A DNA stretch of 64,000 nucleotides from Helicoverpa zea (Eukaryota > Arthropoda > Insecta > Lepidoptera > Noctuidae): assembly GCF_022581195.2 (NCBI RefSeq), contig NC_061461.1, positions 9,672,001-9,736,000 of the forward strand, written 5' to 3'. The notes below the pieces were generated by a model. It was not told the origin of the DNA. It searched no databases and saw only the letters and a program-made list of their open reading frames with translations. Within the stretch, counting starts at the first letter, position 1; every line of letters starts with the position of its first letter. Both the position numbers and the translations under genes were made by a program. This document shows, piece after piece, positions 40,692 through 52,844 of this stretch.

Positions 40692-41099
40692 TAAACTTAT
40701 AGTTATAATATAAGCAAAAACAGAATAGGATTTTTTTTATTAAAACAATTTGTAATAGCCACTGTTACCTTATTATTTACCAATTAATTGTGAATTCCAC
40801 GAACGTAAAATTAAAATGTATAATTAAAATACCATGCTACACCAGTTGAGGGTCATACACATTCGTACTTTGTCGGCTTTTCGATGACAAATATTTGTGA
40901 CGCAATTACATTACCGACTGCAACATATGCAATATTTTAAACCTTATTTTATATTTTTGCGGTAAACCATATTTAATCATACCCATTTAAATATTGTACG
41001 TATGTATATTTTCACTATAAAATATCAATGTCAGGCAGAAATTATATTTACATTAAATAAACAATTGAATAAAGGTCATGACTGTGATCTTAAACTGGG

Positions 41100-41166
41100 G
41101 ACGGCACAAACTTAATTATGATTCCTGCCTATCTTCCGTCAGCGGTTTCATCCAAATCCCGTGGGA
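41100..41166 (-). mobile_element. Helitron 3' end fragment
   Basis: The minus strand reads AGTTCCCACGGGATTTGGA then TGAAACCGCTGACGGAAG, matching the final 50 bases or so of copies 1 and 2. The 5' part is missing. Confidence 0.5.
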
Positions 41167-41847
41167 ACTATTGTCGCTATTTTTTCAAATCTTTCCATTT
41201 GAGTTTGAGATTAGCATATATCAAGCAAACATAAAAACCAGCTCTTCGATTGTACATATATCATTGGTATAGATTTCTGGTTTCAGTTGCGAGTATGAGG
41301 GTAAAATCTCATGTCCTGTAACCCAGGTTTGGTAGCCAAAGAAAATTATTGAACACAGCATTCAACTCTGTTATGTACTCTATAGCTTTCATAAATTAGG
41401 TAGATAGCTTAATACCGTCCACAATGGCCTTGCAAGCAGATACTTAATTTTCCAACTTTATTATACTTACTTGGCGTATTTAAGAAGTTCGCCCAAGTTT
41501 CGGTCAGTGATAAATTGCTTTCATACGACGGCAATGCTGCCATTGTCGGGTAATTTACATCGCGAGTCTTCACATGGTACGAAATTAAGAAATTTGTAAA
41601 CGTCATCCTGTTCTTTTTAGAATGATCCTTGTAAAAAAAATTGTCCATGGAGGATCTTTTTTACCGGAAACTTTCATTTGTTCGGTACTGAAACAGAAAT
41701 ATCTCAATACCCTTTAGTTTCAAAACAGTTTGGTTAAAACATTGCAACATCCACCTAGCTGTAGTTACTCCGAAACTTCAATGTCTACTAGATGTGAAAC
41801 AATTTTCGATAACATCAGTCCTGACCACCTGTCCTGTCCAGTTTGAC

Positions 41848-42013
41848 TTAAGATTCGTTTTGGAAGCGAGCTGCCGATCAAATTTTTAACGACTGCATGA
41901 AATCGGTCGATGTCTAAGGCGACTGCACGTGCTGCTGCCGCTTCTATTGCGATTGCTGACGTGCGGTTTGTACTAATTGCAGTCGGCAGCTCACTTCCAA
42001 AACGTACCTTTAA
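41848..42013. mobile_element. TTAA-flanked MITE-like element, 166 bp
   Basis: CGTTTTGGAAGCGAGCTGCC near the left end is mirrored by GGCAGCTCACTTCCAAAACG at the right with one mismatch. TTAA lies at 41848-41851 and 42010-42013. The interior is GC-richer than its surroundings and non-coding. Confidence 0.65.
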
Positions 42014-44413
42014 TCCAAAACACTCGTCACTCGAAATCTTTCAATTTATGAATTGAACTTGTATGCGTTTATATTGTAAATTGACTAAAATAAACTTGTT
42101 CCGAATATGTTTATGTTATTGATGCAAAAAAGAAGAAAATAAACGCAGTGCAAGTTTCTTACGCTTGTTTATTTACACAGAAACTATAAAGCTAACAGAT
42201 AGCACCACACGATTTCAGGAAAATAGATATTGTTTCCAATAAAGAAAATACTGGCTTCGGTTCGTAGATAACACTTGTATTAAAAAACAAGAAATTGTTC
42301 AAAATGTTCGTTTACGAGTTATTCGCGTCAGTGAAGATGTATTTCTATTTTGTTTTATAAAATAAACTTCCTGACTGAAATATACCTAGCTAAAAATTCG
42401 AATGTTTTTTATTTGTTATCGTAACCGCACATAGCAAACTAAACAATCAGCAGACAATTGATCTGATTGTTGGCATAACATATTTTTTTTTTATATAATC
42501 TTGATTTCGATCAAAAAAGTCGGTCTGATACCGGCTTTTTAATACCTGACCTTTGTAATGTGCGTACAACCTTTCATCTTCTTACTGATTTACGAGCGAT
42601 GATTTCTTAGTGTTTACGAGCATTAAACAAACAAAACGGTCGAACAAAACGTTGCAATGAATGAACTTTACAAAATACACTGAGCACTATATAATATTAT
42701 TCAGGTGATCATTTAAACCGACTTTCAAACAGAATCAACGGCGTGTGAGCATTAATGGATGTCAGTTTCACAACTCGCGCGAATAGATAAGCTTTACCTA
42801 CCGCAGCGAACTACCATTTACATTGTTCTACACTCAAAACTAACCGCTACTTCCAAAGTCAAGTTTCCATTCCCAAATCTGTCGTTCACTTTTGTTTTAT
42901 AACTAGTCCTTCATTCAATGTACCGAAAGATAACATTTGTCCACCGCTCAAAGCACTATCTTGAAATGAGACTACTTCTAGCAATCATTTTAAAATAATG
43001 GTTGGAAATGGTTCGAACATTTCGCCTGAAGGCTGGTTCGTCTGAGGATCCTCAGGTCGTTAAGAATCAGTTAATTTTCACGAAGAAAGCTCTCTAAAGT
43101 ATTCGCCGGTGGGTACGCAAATTGTTCATTTACGAATTCCTTGTTCCCTTTCAATTGGCAGACGATTTCGATGAAAAAAGTGCCTTTATCGCAACCGTCG
43201 AATCTTCAGAGAAATGAAAGTTATTAACGCTGGTAATTTTTTTTCATCAATTCTGTCAATTTATCGAAATTCCCTTTCAAAGCTCTCGTGTTTAATTGAA
43301 TTTTTATCGCGTAAATTGATTAGTGAGTTTCATTCGTTTTTTATTACTCAGCAAACGAATATCCGATACGCTTTAATGTACTGGAAAGCAATCAAAATTG
43401 TGTATAATGCAAATCGTTAGCAAACATGACGTACCCCTTTGAGTTCATAACAAACCATACAGCCTGTGTTTGTGTATTTGCCAAATGTTTGGAGAATATT
43501 GTATTGCATGTTCCCTGAATGTCGGATGGGCCCTAATTACGTAAACTATGCAGACGTCGGGGAGGATATACATACCTACATAAAGTATACATATATAGGT
43601 ATGCACCTTCCACGTCACCAACAGCTTCCACAAACATTGGCCAATCCGTTAACAGATCAATTACCTCGACGTCGAACTGTTTCAATATTCAAATTCATTT
43701 GGATTCGTCTAGACAGATGTAGATACACATAAACAGCATTACTGAACATTATTGGAAGCCTCGTGTTCAGCGCTGGTGACAGACGCTGTGTGTAAACTTG
43801 ATAATGCACAGCTATTTTTGATCACACATAATTAAATGCACGACAATCTGACTGAATTATAATTGGAACGCATCGGAATTGTCTCTTAATACAAGCTGGC
43901 AGGTCACCAAACTATAGCATCCATTATTACCAGTATCACTTCACACTTCATCTGTTCACAAACAAATATTTCAAATAAGTAGTTGTTGTAAGTTGCAACC
44001 GTGAAATGTACTGAATGAGCCTTCCAATCAATCAATTCTCTATGAACTTATGTCCCATATCAGTGTCCAGGGAGTATGTTTCGTGTTAGTCAATATTCCA
44101 ACAGTTTCAAAGTAGAGAATTGAAACTAAGCCAAGTGTCGCGTAGACTCGCCGTGCAAATCATCCGCGTCATAACTATAAGTACCTCAGTATCATTGCGT
44201 GTCGCGTAAACAAAACACATAGTACACATTCGTCGCGCTTAATAAAATACAAGCACGGAGTTGAAAGAGTGGCGGCAAACCAGTGGAATCAGCGCTCGCC
44301 CTTTGAACATTGACACCCGAATACGTAAAAATGTAGCCGACAAAGAGCGCGGCAAAAAACACGAACAAACGAGCGTCGATGTCAGTGTTGTGGTACCAAA
44401 TGAAGTGAGAATT

Positions 44414-44600
44414 ATGAAGTCGAGCTTAGTGAAGAATAAAAGGTCGGGGAAAACGAGTAAGGGCAAACGCGGCAAGAAAAGGGTTAGGTTCTCAGACAGC
44501 GAGCCGGTCCCGAAGGCCGGGAGCACCCTGTGCGACCGTTTCGTCCGCTTTTTTCATTTCCTTTGGAAGTACACGAGGGGATCCGTGAAAAATGTTATAA
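44414..44600 (+). CDS. Candidate alternative first coding exon B, basic N-terminus with PP1-docking motif
   Basis: ATG at 44414 (A at -3) opens 62 codons plus one base, ending at donor GTAAGT (44601). The frame is open upstream to 44261 but has no earlier ATG, so 44414 is the natural start. The peptide is strongly basic: Lys/Arg-rich residues 2-25, KKRVRFSD at 21-28, then CDRFVRFFHFLWKYTRGSVKNVI to the exon end. KRVRF (22-26) matches the RVxF docking consensus of protein phosphatase 1 regulators, with Ser27 next to it. The end aligns with exon A (FHYVRTAWTGVK against FHFLWKYTRGSVK, one residue indel). Both stop in the same phase, as expected for interchangeable first exons. The downstream common exon is not in view, so the gene cannot be named. 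Confidence 0.6.
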
Positions 44601-45679
44601 GTAAGTTTGCCTTTATTGTTTAACGCCCACCTTTTATAATATCCTGTTTTTGTGGCTCTTTTTCCGATCTTGTTTCTGTCTTCTGTAAACATTTGTTTTA
44701 TTTGAGATTGTTTGTTTTGTTTGTCTTTAGGATTTTAGGTAACTGAGAGTGACTTTTGAAATCCAGTTTAGATAATGAAGTAGTTACAAAAGCCTCATAA
44801 TAATGCTCGAGCATTATCTAAGCCTCAGTAACAGCTGCTTTCTTTATCATTATTTAATTAACAATCAATTTATTTACAAAGGAGGTAACAGCGTCGAGAG
44901 TGTACACGAACATGGAACAGCCAACTTAATTACAACTCGCAGTCACTACGAGTATATAGATACCAATTAAATTTAAATGAAATGTTCGAGCTATTGAACT
45001 ACAAAATGCCATATTCCAGCGTCGAGTTGGTCAACAATTTGGGGCGGAGCGCCATACAACTTTGTTGGAACAAGTTTCACTCTTTGTGGCATTCATGAAA
45101 TACTTGATATCAATCTATTATATAGCGTTGGGATCTCAAATTATTTATCTTACTAATTAATGTCACAAAAATTTTATATAACAATATAATTATAACGATT
45201 AAATGGTTTAGACCTGAGCCGATTAAAGTGAAATGATTACTTATTAGTATCAGGGTGAAATATTTCTTCACAGAGGTATATTTGCAAAAGTCTCGAAGAT
45301 TAAAGGGTTGTTCATGACAACAACAATAACAATATTATAATGCTAAGGAATCCTTACAAGAGATTTGTAGCACAAGGCATGCAGGCTGAGTGTATTGATT
45401 TTCAATCAATTCAATGTAAGCACTAGTGTTGTTGCAGAAACCTATTTACATGACTGACGATAGACCATAGGTAAACTGTACTTGAAACTGCTTAAACATG
45501 CTTTTCTTTTTCTCTTAAGAACTGAATTCACTCATACTTCTCTTTCTTTGTCAATGGTCTTCACTTTTTCTTCCTCCTCCTGCCCTCTTCCATTTTCCCC
45601 CGTCACTCGTCTTCACTACTGCTTACTAAATAAAAATAACCTGTATTTTAAATGTCTTGAGCAGGGCGCAGGTCGCTTA

Positions 45680-45870
45680 TCTATACTAATATTATAAAGC
45701 TGAAGAGTTTGTTTGTTTGAACGCGCTAATCTCAGGAACTACTGGTCCGATTTGAAAATTTATTTCAGTGTTAGATAGCCCATTTATCGAGGAAGGCTAT
45801 AGGTTACTTTTTATCCCGGTACGGGAAGTAGTTCCCACGGGATGCGGGTGAAACCGCTGGCAGAAGCTAG
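45680..45870 (+). mobile_element. Short non-autonomous Helitron (copy 1)
   Basis: It begins TCTATACTAATATTAT after an A and ends GCAGAAGCTAG before a T, as expected for a Helitron (TC at the 5' end, CTRR at the 3' end, insertion between A and T). A GCGG-GTGAAA-CCGC hairpin lies about 11 bases before the CTAG. It is 191 bp with no coding capacity, and nearly identical to the copy at 50767. Confidence 0.8.
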
Positions 45871-46453
45871 TAACTGATATTTTTGGGAAATCGTGGGGCC
45901 AGTAATCAGCAGTGAACGACCTGTGATCGATGTTGATAATGACGATGGTGTTTGGCCTTTACTCTCGTAGGCATGATGGTGACATCAGCTTTCCTGATTT
46001 TAACAAGCATATTTTCTCATTGACTCTCAAGATTTTATATAAATGTACTTTTCATTTAATTGCCTCATCGTATTCTGATTTATAAACTCAACACGCACTC
46101 ATTAATAATCGTGCCAATGTTCTCATGCAAACAATAAATTTTATTGAGATTAATACCGAACTCGTTGATGTAATTTACGATATAATTACGACAAAAATCC
46201 TGGTACAATTTTCGTTTAATAATAATTATTTTTAATTAATAGCTATGTTCATTTATCGATCGCTTGGTAGCTGTTTTTATACACTAGTATGAAAAAGGGT
46301 AACCTTTTTATATTTACATTATTTATGAATTCAAAGTTCTGTCAAATGAAAATATAAATAAATACCTTTACTCAAGTAAACATACCCTTCAACTATCTTT
46401 TATATTTACCCCATAAATATCCCTTAGCATCGGCGAAAGAACAAAAAATACTG

Positions 46454-46510
46454 ACATTACCCTCGTTCTGTTCAAACGGAAGCCCCGTTTGAACAGAACG
46501 AGGGTAATGT
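46454..46510. repeat. Perfect 26-bp hairpin with 5-base loop
   Basis: ACATTACCCTCGTTCTGTTC then AAACGG (46454-46479) is followed by AAGCC and then its exact reverse complement (46485-46510). It is too tight for a classical miRNA precursor. It could be a fold-back remnant or a cruciform-forming site. Confidence 0.8.
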
Positions 46511-46552
46511 AATACCTATTTTTATGTTAGTACATAATTTATTAGGGAACGT

Positions 46553-46593
46553 ATCCGAATATCCGAATTTCCAAATATACGAATTATCCGAAT
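46553..46593 (+). repeat. Short ATCCGAAT tandem repeat
   Basis: ATCCGAAT occurs at 46553, 46561 and 46586, with degenerate units (TCCAAATA, ACGAATT) between. It lies 40 bases after the perfect hairpin at 46454-46510. Confidence 0.6.
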
Positions 46594-48356
46594 ACCCGCG
46601 TCTCATTTTTCACGTCGCCTAAATTGAGTCGTTTTGACTCCCTAGAGTATGTTACGGGCATGAATTACAACGTTCAACGTTCATATTAATGACTAGTTTG
46701 TATGTGTCTGTCTATGCGTTAAGCTGATCTTAGCACGTGACGTCATTAATTATGTCGGGGAACGGTCAGGAGAGATCGATCAAGGAGTTTTCGTAAAGGT
46801 CTTAGCTTCCCACCAAATATACGTAGCTTCGTAGAAAAACAAAATTAGCGATAGTCAATTGGTTTTGTAAGTAAAGAGTAGACAAAAAATATAAAAGCCG
46901 TAACTATGTAAGTCGTGTATTTACCCTTTTTTATACTTTGTATACATGGCTCATCATTCAGGTACACATCTCGACTGGGCATTATTTTTGAGTTATTAAT
47001 CAAAATTCCTTCAATACAACTTCAATTAACAATTATCGCTGACCTCACAATACCCTTGCTACGTCCATAGGGACGTGCACATAATGCTTCAGAGGAAATT
47101 GCCCAGACTTCCAATTGTTCAACAATGTAACTAGCCTTTACAAGCTCAAATGCACAACGTATTTTTAGCAAGGAGTCCGTTTCTTTACCGACCTTCATGT
47201 AATTGGTACTGCTTGTGTTTTGTTTTTTTTTCTGCTCAACAAAGACGACGGTTTGTCTAGCCAGTGTTGTCTGCATTTATTCTTAGCTCTGATGACATGG
47301 AGAACAAACTGAGGGGTGGATTAGATATCATAATGTAAAATCCCTAAGAAACCAGGGTCACTGAAATGCGGATGTTTCTGGCCACGCCCTCGTTCACCTT
47401 CTTTGGTTCATTTTTTTTTTAACCAAATAAATCATCAAACAATATTTTTTGACAAATATCCCAATGAACCTAAAAACCTCGTTAGTTCACTAATAACTGT
47501 TCCGCTCATCTTTCCTTTCGCAGTGAATAAAAACTTCTTAAAGTCAAGGATGAAAAAAATTTGTTCATTTAATGTAAATTTCAACACCACAAATCCCGAC
47601 CACTTACTACAGCAAAACAGCCTCATAAATTGCCCCAAACACTATAATTTACTCAATACTTTCGTAACTAAATGACTTTGTGAGAAAGGTGTTAATTTAT
47701 TGTACAATACTTCTAAATTAGCGGAACATTATGAACGTAGTAAATCATTTTTACTTCGCCTAGCAAGCATTACGCAAAATTTATGACAAAACAAATGTCA
47801 GTTTCCCGCTGTTTTCGCGAATTAAGGAAATTATGTTTCTAATTGTTGTTTAATGTATTAGAAAAATGTTCGCTTGTTTTTTGTGGAGGTATTTTTCATT
47901 ATTTTATGTATGGGTATATTTTGTTTCTAAACATTACATCAGTAATTACGTTATCAAAGTCTTCTCCTTGAGGTCCTTTCAAACTCTTATTGCAATTTCT
48001 TTGCTATAAAGATATACTAAAAAACAGTATCGCATTATTGATTTGTTTCCATCAATCAAACTTCGTAAAGAAAATATTTTTTACGTGAGGATGTTTTTTC
48101 AGTCAATAAAAATTAGCTTATTACCATAAAAGAAAAGAAAACTAAGCTAAAGGGACATATAATTATTCTACAAAATAACTAGGACTAGAGAATATTTTCC
48201 CCTGCAATTGAAAAGCCCACAAACGAAGCCTACAAAAACATGAAAACACACGCAACACACAACCCCTCCATCAGTATTAGGATTAATGTCCGCAATCACC
48301 AACCGATTGCTGCAGGAGCTTAATCACTGTATATTGGCACAAATGAGGCGTCCTCA

Positions 48357-48408
48357 ATGTGTACCAGCCCTCTATGTGTACCAGTTTACTAAGTGTACCA
48401 GTTTGCTT
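48357..48408 (+). repeat. Three imperfect TGTGTACCAG units
   Basis: TGTGTACCAG, TGTGTACCAG and AGTGTACCAG recur with a 17-18 base period, separated by CCCTCTA and TTTACTA. It is a small minisatellite of no known role. Confidence 0.6.
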
Positions 48409-48570
48409 AGCCAATGGTTTGTGTTGTAACTAAATGAGGCTGTTACTTGGGGTACATGTCAGGGCTTTGATTAAGTAATTTGTTACTTTGTGTCTGAAAA
48501 ACGAAACGATTTTGATTTTTTTATTGTAAAATACAAATAATTATTATTTTTTTTTTTTTTTTTTTTTTTT

Positions 48571-48792
48571 TGTCAAGTGGGTATTATTTATTTTATTGTT
48601 GGGTTCAGTTTATGTACATATTTAAATGACGTAAAAAAAAAGCCTTATTTATACATATATGTATAAATAAGGCTTTTTTTACGTCATGTAAAAAAAAAGC
48701 CTTATTTATACATATATGTATAAATAAGGCTTTTTTTTACGTCATGTAAATATGTACATAAACTGAACCCAACAATAATAATTGATTTGACA
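48571..48792. repeat. Nested palindrome: large inverted repeat whose arms are palindromes
   Basis: The outer arms 48601-48685 and 48686-48770 are near-exact reverse complements (start GGGTTCAGTTTATGTACATA, end GAACCC). A weaker extension starts at TGTCAAGTGGG on the left and ends at TTGACA on the right. Each arm contains a smaller palindrome centred on ATACATATATGTAT, with AAGCCTTATTT on one side and AAATAAGGCTT on the other (about 48626-48687 and 48686-48745). A poly(T) run (48544-48570) borders the left side. Confidence 0.85.
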
Positions 48793-50629
48793 AAATTATA
48801 CTGTAAGTGCAGTTTACGGCGTGACTCAAAGCTCTGATAGTTGCTGTGGGTCAATATTTAAAACAGTTTTTCGAAAAAAAAAAGTTTAAATAAGACTATA
48901 CTCTTATTCACACAATTGTGATATTTTTGCTGTTTACATGATCACAGAAAATTCTCACCACCATTTTCAGAATACAGATTTTCTTCTGCAGATAATATTT
49001 ACCTCCATTATCATGCATCAAACATACAAATAGGAATATAGAGAATAAAACTCGCTTAACCCATAAGGGCAGGAACTTGTGCCCTTAATAATACTTATTT
49101 GAACATGGAAGTAATTTCGTCGCACTGCTAATGCCTATTATCATAACGTTTCCGTGAGCAAATCGAGCCCTTCCAATTTCCTCCCTTTCATATCTGAAGG
49201 AAATCGAAGTACTGATGTCATCTTTAGAACGTCTTAGTACCTATTTATTATATTTTGTTCTAATAAATGGTTGTTGTTTGTCTGAATGTTTGTTATCCAT
49301 AGAATATATCTTTGGCTACGAGATGTCGAAAGTAAACATTAATTATGCAATTTAATTTTGAGATTATTTAGTAACAACTCAGACCACATTTTTGTGTTTA
49401 ATTTGCCTCAATTTCATGTATTTTTCATAGTAACTAATAAGGCCTAAATAATGTTTATGTTTAGGTCTGACTTGGCCTAATGAGGATTAAAAAAAATCTT
49501 ATCAAAAGATTTTTAAACATAAAATAAAATCAACCCTATTTATCTTTACAATATAACAATTGTAAAACACAAGAAACCCAAACCAATTCTAAAACAAGCC
49601 AGTCAAACTGACAGTCTGACTCGAAAAGTCTTACTTTTACGAAGCTATACTAAAAGCTATATCAACGTTAAGTGCATCACTCGAGCTACGAACTCTGACT
49701 GGTCTTAAGAACTGCTATACGAATGGGAAGTGAGGGGAATCAACCCAGTTACGAGTATGTACTAGAGTGGATCAGGTTACTGTGATGGGTTTCTTGGTTA
49801 CGTTATGTAGTTTAGGAGACCCGATTTTGAATAGGTTGATGTAAAGAAGTTGCTTTTACCAACCTTATTTAATAGCTAAATTATTCGAACTACAAGTCCA
49901 AAACGTCCGACTTCAGAAAAGAGGAGAACATCGGTTTTGAAAGCAGTTAAATTGACTTGACCAAAGGACTGTATTGATCCTTAGATCAAAACGAAACTGT
50001 ATATTACAATTATCTCTAATACAACGAGCATAGTTAACATCACCAACACAACGAACTTTATCATCATGGCAAACCCATTTAGAACAATACTCAATTCACT
50101 AAATTCCCTCCTAAAATAGACAAAACATTAAGCCTCAAATCCGACCATTACCATGTAGGCAACATTGAATTCCCATCGAAAATGCGGTTAGAATTAGCCG
50201 TAGCCAGTAAAATCGTTCGGGGTATTTGACAATGGTAAGCTCCCGAATTACGAACTCATTGGTTAGGTGACGTCATGAACTAAAATCTATCTAAATCCCC
50301 CATGACAATGATATGTGACGTAGTGATAGTAATGTATTTTGGTCAACACTTTAGTTATAGTACGAGAGCTAGAAACTGCCAGGCCTTCTGTGTTTTACTA
50401 AGTCTGATTTTTTTTTGCTAGAAGCCAATGTTCCACAGGTGATAGTTTTGGATGATACTAAAGAAGACTTTAACTCAACCATCATCTCCTATCGTAAAGA
50501 GTATAGTATCATTACAGACTATTTTCGATATCGCAGCAAACGTTGATCTCATACAAGAGAAAAGATAAAAGTTAATATTTGAGCAAATGTTACTGAGCTA
50601 TCTTCATGCTCACTATAGGATGGATGCAC

Positions 50630-50700
50630 ACACAAAGTCGTATCCTTTATCCGGTTTCATCCACGTCCCGGGGGAATCATATCCCGGCCGTGTAAAACTA
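50630..50700 (-). mobile_element. Decayed Helitron 3' end, opposite orientation
   Basis: On the minus strand it reads CCCCCGGGACGTGGATGAAA CCG, a mutated form of the conserved GGGATGCGGGTGAAACCG of copies 1 and 2. It lies about 70 bases from intact copy 2 and faces the other way. Confidence 0.4.
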
Positions 50701-50766
50701 GCCTATATACTTTCTCAGGCTCTAGATTGTCTGAGTACCAGACAGACAAACAGAGTTCCTTTTACA

Positions 50767-50959
50767 TCTATACTAATATTATAAAGCTGAAGAGTTTGTT
50801 TGTTTGTTTGAACGCGCTAATCTCAGGAACTACTGGTCCGATTTGAAAATTTCTTTCAGTGTTAGATAACCCATATATCGAGGAAGGCTATAGGCTACTT
50901 TATCCCGGTACGGGAAGTAGTTCCCACGGGATGCGGGTGAAACCGCTGGCAGAAGCTAG
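50767..50959 (+). mobile_element. Short non-autonomous Helitron (copy 2)
   Basis: It shares the TCTATACTAATATTAT start, the GCGG/CCGC subterminal hairpin and the AGCTAG end of copy 1, and is again set between A and T. It is 193 bp and differs from copy 1 by one extra GTTT unit, a small deletion and a handful of substitutions. Confidence 0.8.
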
Positions 50960-51917
50960 TTTATAATATGACTATAGATAGGAAATCTAGCAGCCACTAG
51001 CTCTTGGTCTATTACGTAATCAGTGATCGGGAGTTCAATTAGGAACTCAATGACGTCACTGTTTGTATGATATGTCACTGTCAATGGCGTTGACAACATG
51101 TGATGTGTCAGTACGTAATCTTGTCACGTTATTGACTGGGGATCCATCAAGATTGTTTAACTAAAAGCTATACGAGACTGTACCTAGAATACCTACGCAC
51201 TTGTCACAAGATATTCTAAAAGTCGAACCTAAAGTTTTTTCTGTGATGTGAACCCATATAGGTATTATATGTCTTTCGTGCTGCTACGCTGGAACAAAAA
51301 TGTTAAACTGAGCATATTGGCTGTCCGATCTGCATCAAAAAGATATAGAAAATTTTATTTCATCAACGAGATAACTCGTAAACAATACAAAAATGATTCG
51401 CATTTCTTAACGCACAAAATTAACGAATGACCATCACCCACTGAAAATGCAAAACTGTTAAAGCTATTCATCATTTCCGTGTAATCTACTTTTGACTGAC
51501 ACCGTACCTATTGTTTGCTTGGTTAATCTGTATTGAAAATGGATTCCGGTTCCACGAAATAAAAATCTTATTAAACGAGTGATCCGAATCGCTTAACAGT
51601 GTAAAATATAATTTTGAATCACATCATAATTAATTGTTATCAAAAAACATCTACAATTAAACACACTTAAGTGCCCCAAATTAATGAGTAAATCACCAAT
51701 ATATCAAAGATACACTTCAACGAAAGAACAAGTCCAAAAGTTAATACGCAAATAGATTTATGACCCATTAACATACAGTTTAATTTATACTTCAGCCTAC
51801 AGTTATAACGTACAATACGCCTCATCAATCATATTTCTTTAAACTACAGTGAAATTTAAACCTTAAATATAAGGATACAAGGTTTACTTTCGGACTATGG
51901 TGTCGTTTACCTCTATA

Positions 51918-52503
51918 CAGGGTTACTGGTAAGTAGACCGCATCCTTTCAGGAGGTGATAGTATAGGTCAATACGGACAAATTTGACCCTGGGATACACT
52001 GGGCAAAAGTTAACCCGTTTCAAGATAATCGAATTTCAAGATCAGTCGTCTAGGTACACGTATAACTTTTCATTATTAGTTAAAAGTCTCATTTTTGTGG
52101 ATTTTTGTTTGTTTTTGGATAGAAGATGAATCATTTCATAATAACAAACCATAAAACTGTACAAATCTCAGAGGAAATTATAGCGAACAGAAATTACTTT
52201 TTTAGTAGATATTTTCTCAAAAATATTACTTTTCATTTTTTTGTGCAGAATACTTAAAAAACATCTACATTTATATGGCTATCCAAAAAGCCACAAAACA
52301 CACAAAAATCCGCAAAAACGAGACTTTTAACTAGTAATAAAAATGTATACGTGTACCTAGACGACTTGTAAAGAAAAGATCTTAAAATTCGATTATCTTG
52401 AAACGGGTTAACTTTTGCCCAGTGTATCCCAGGGTCAAATTTGTCCGTATTGACCTATACTATCACCTCCTGAAAGGATGCGGTCTACTTACCAGTAACC
52501 CTG
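51918..52503. mobile_element. 586-bp transposon with long terminal inverted repeats, TA target site
   Basis: The ends CAGGGTTACTGGTAAG and CTTACCAGTAACCCTG are flanked by TA on both sides. By eye the first 119 bases (51918-52036) are the exact reverse complement of the last 119 (52385-52503). Similarity continues, with gaps, for roughly 200 bases per arm. There is no coding capacity. TA targeting suggests mobilisation by a Tc1/mariner-type transposase. Confidence 0.8.
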
Positions 52504-52844
52504 TATAATATGCACTTCACACAAATTTCATATTAGCTCATTGTGACACAAAATAGTCATTATTCATGCAGATTCGTGTTCAAGCGATTTTGTTTGTTTT
52601 ATGGCTGAAATGAAATATATATTTATAGATTCATTACTCTTGAATACATAGTTAGAACTAATGTTTCATGACAAGAGTTGGAAACTCAATCACATTTAAG
52701 TAAAAATACCAAAAATGTTCACGGCCTTTTTGTATTGAACTCGAAAGACATTATATGTAGGTTTCAAGCACCATTAATACAGAAAAATATTTTAACAGCC
52801 CAATAAAAAACAAATTCTACCACAAGTCTCGGTCCTCCCAAATA

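Noticed and set aside
44239..44526. 95-codon minus-strand frame opposite exon B
   Set aside because: It is the antisense shadow of exon B.
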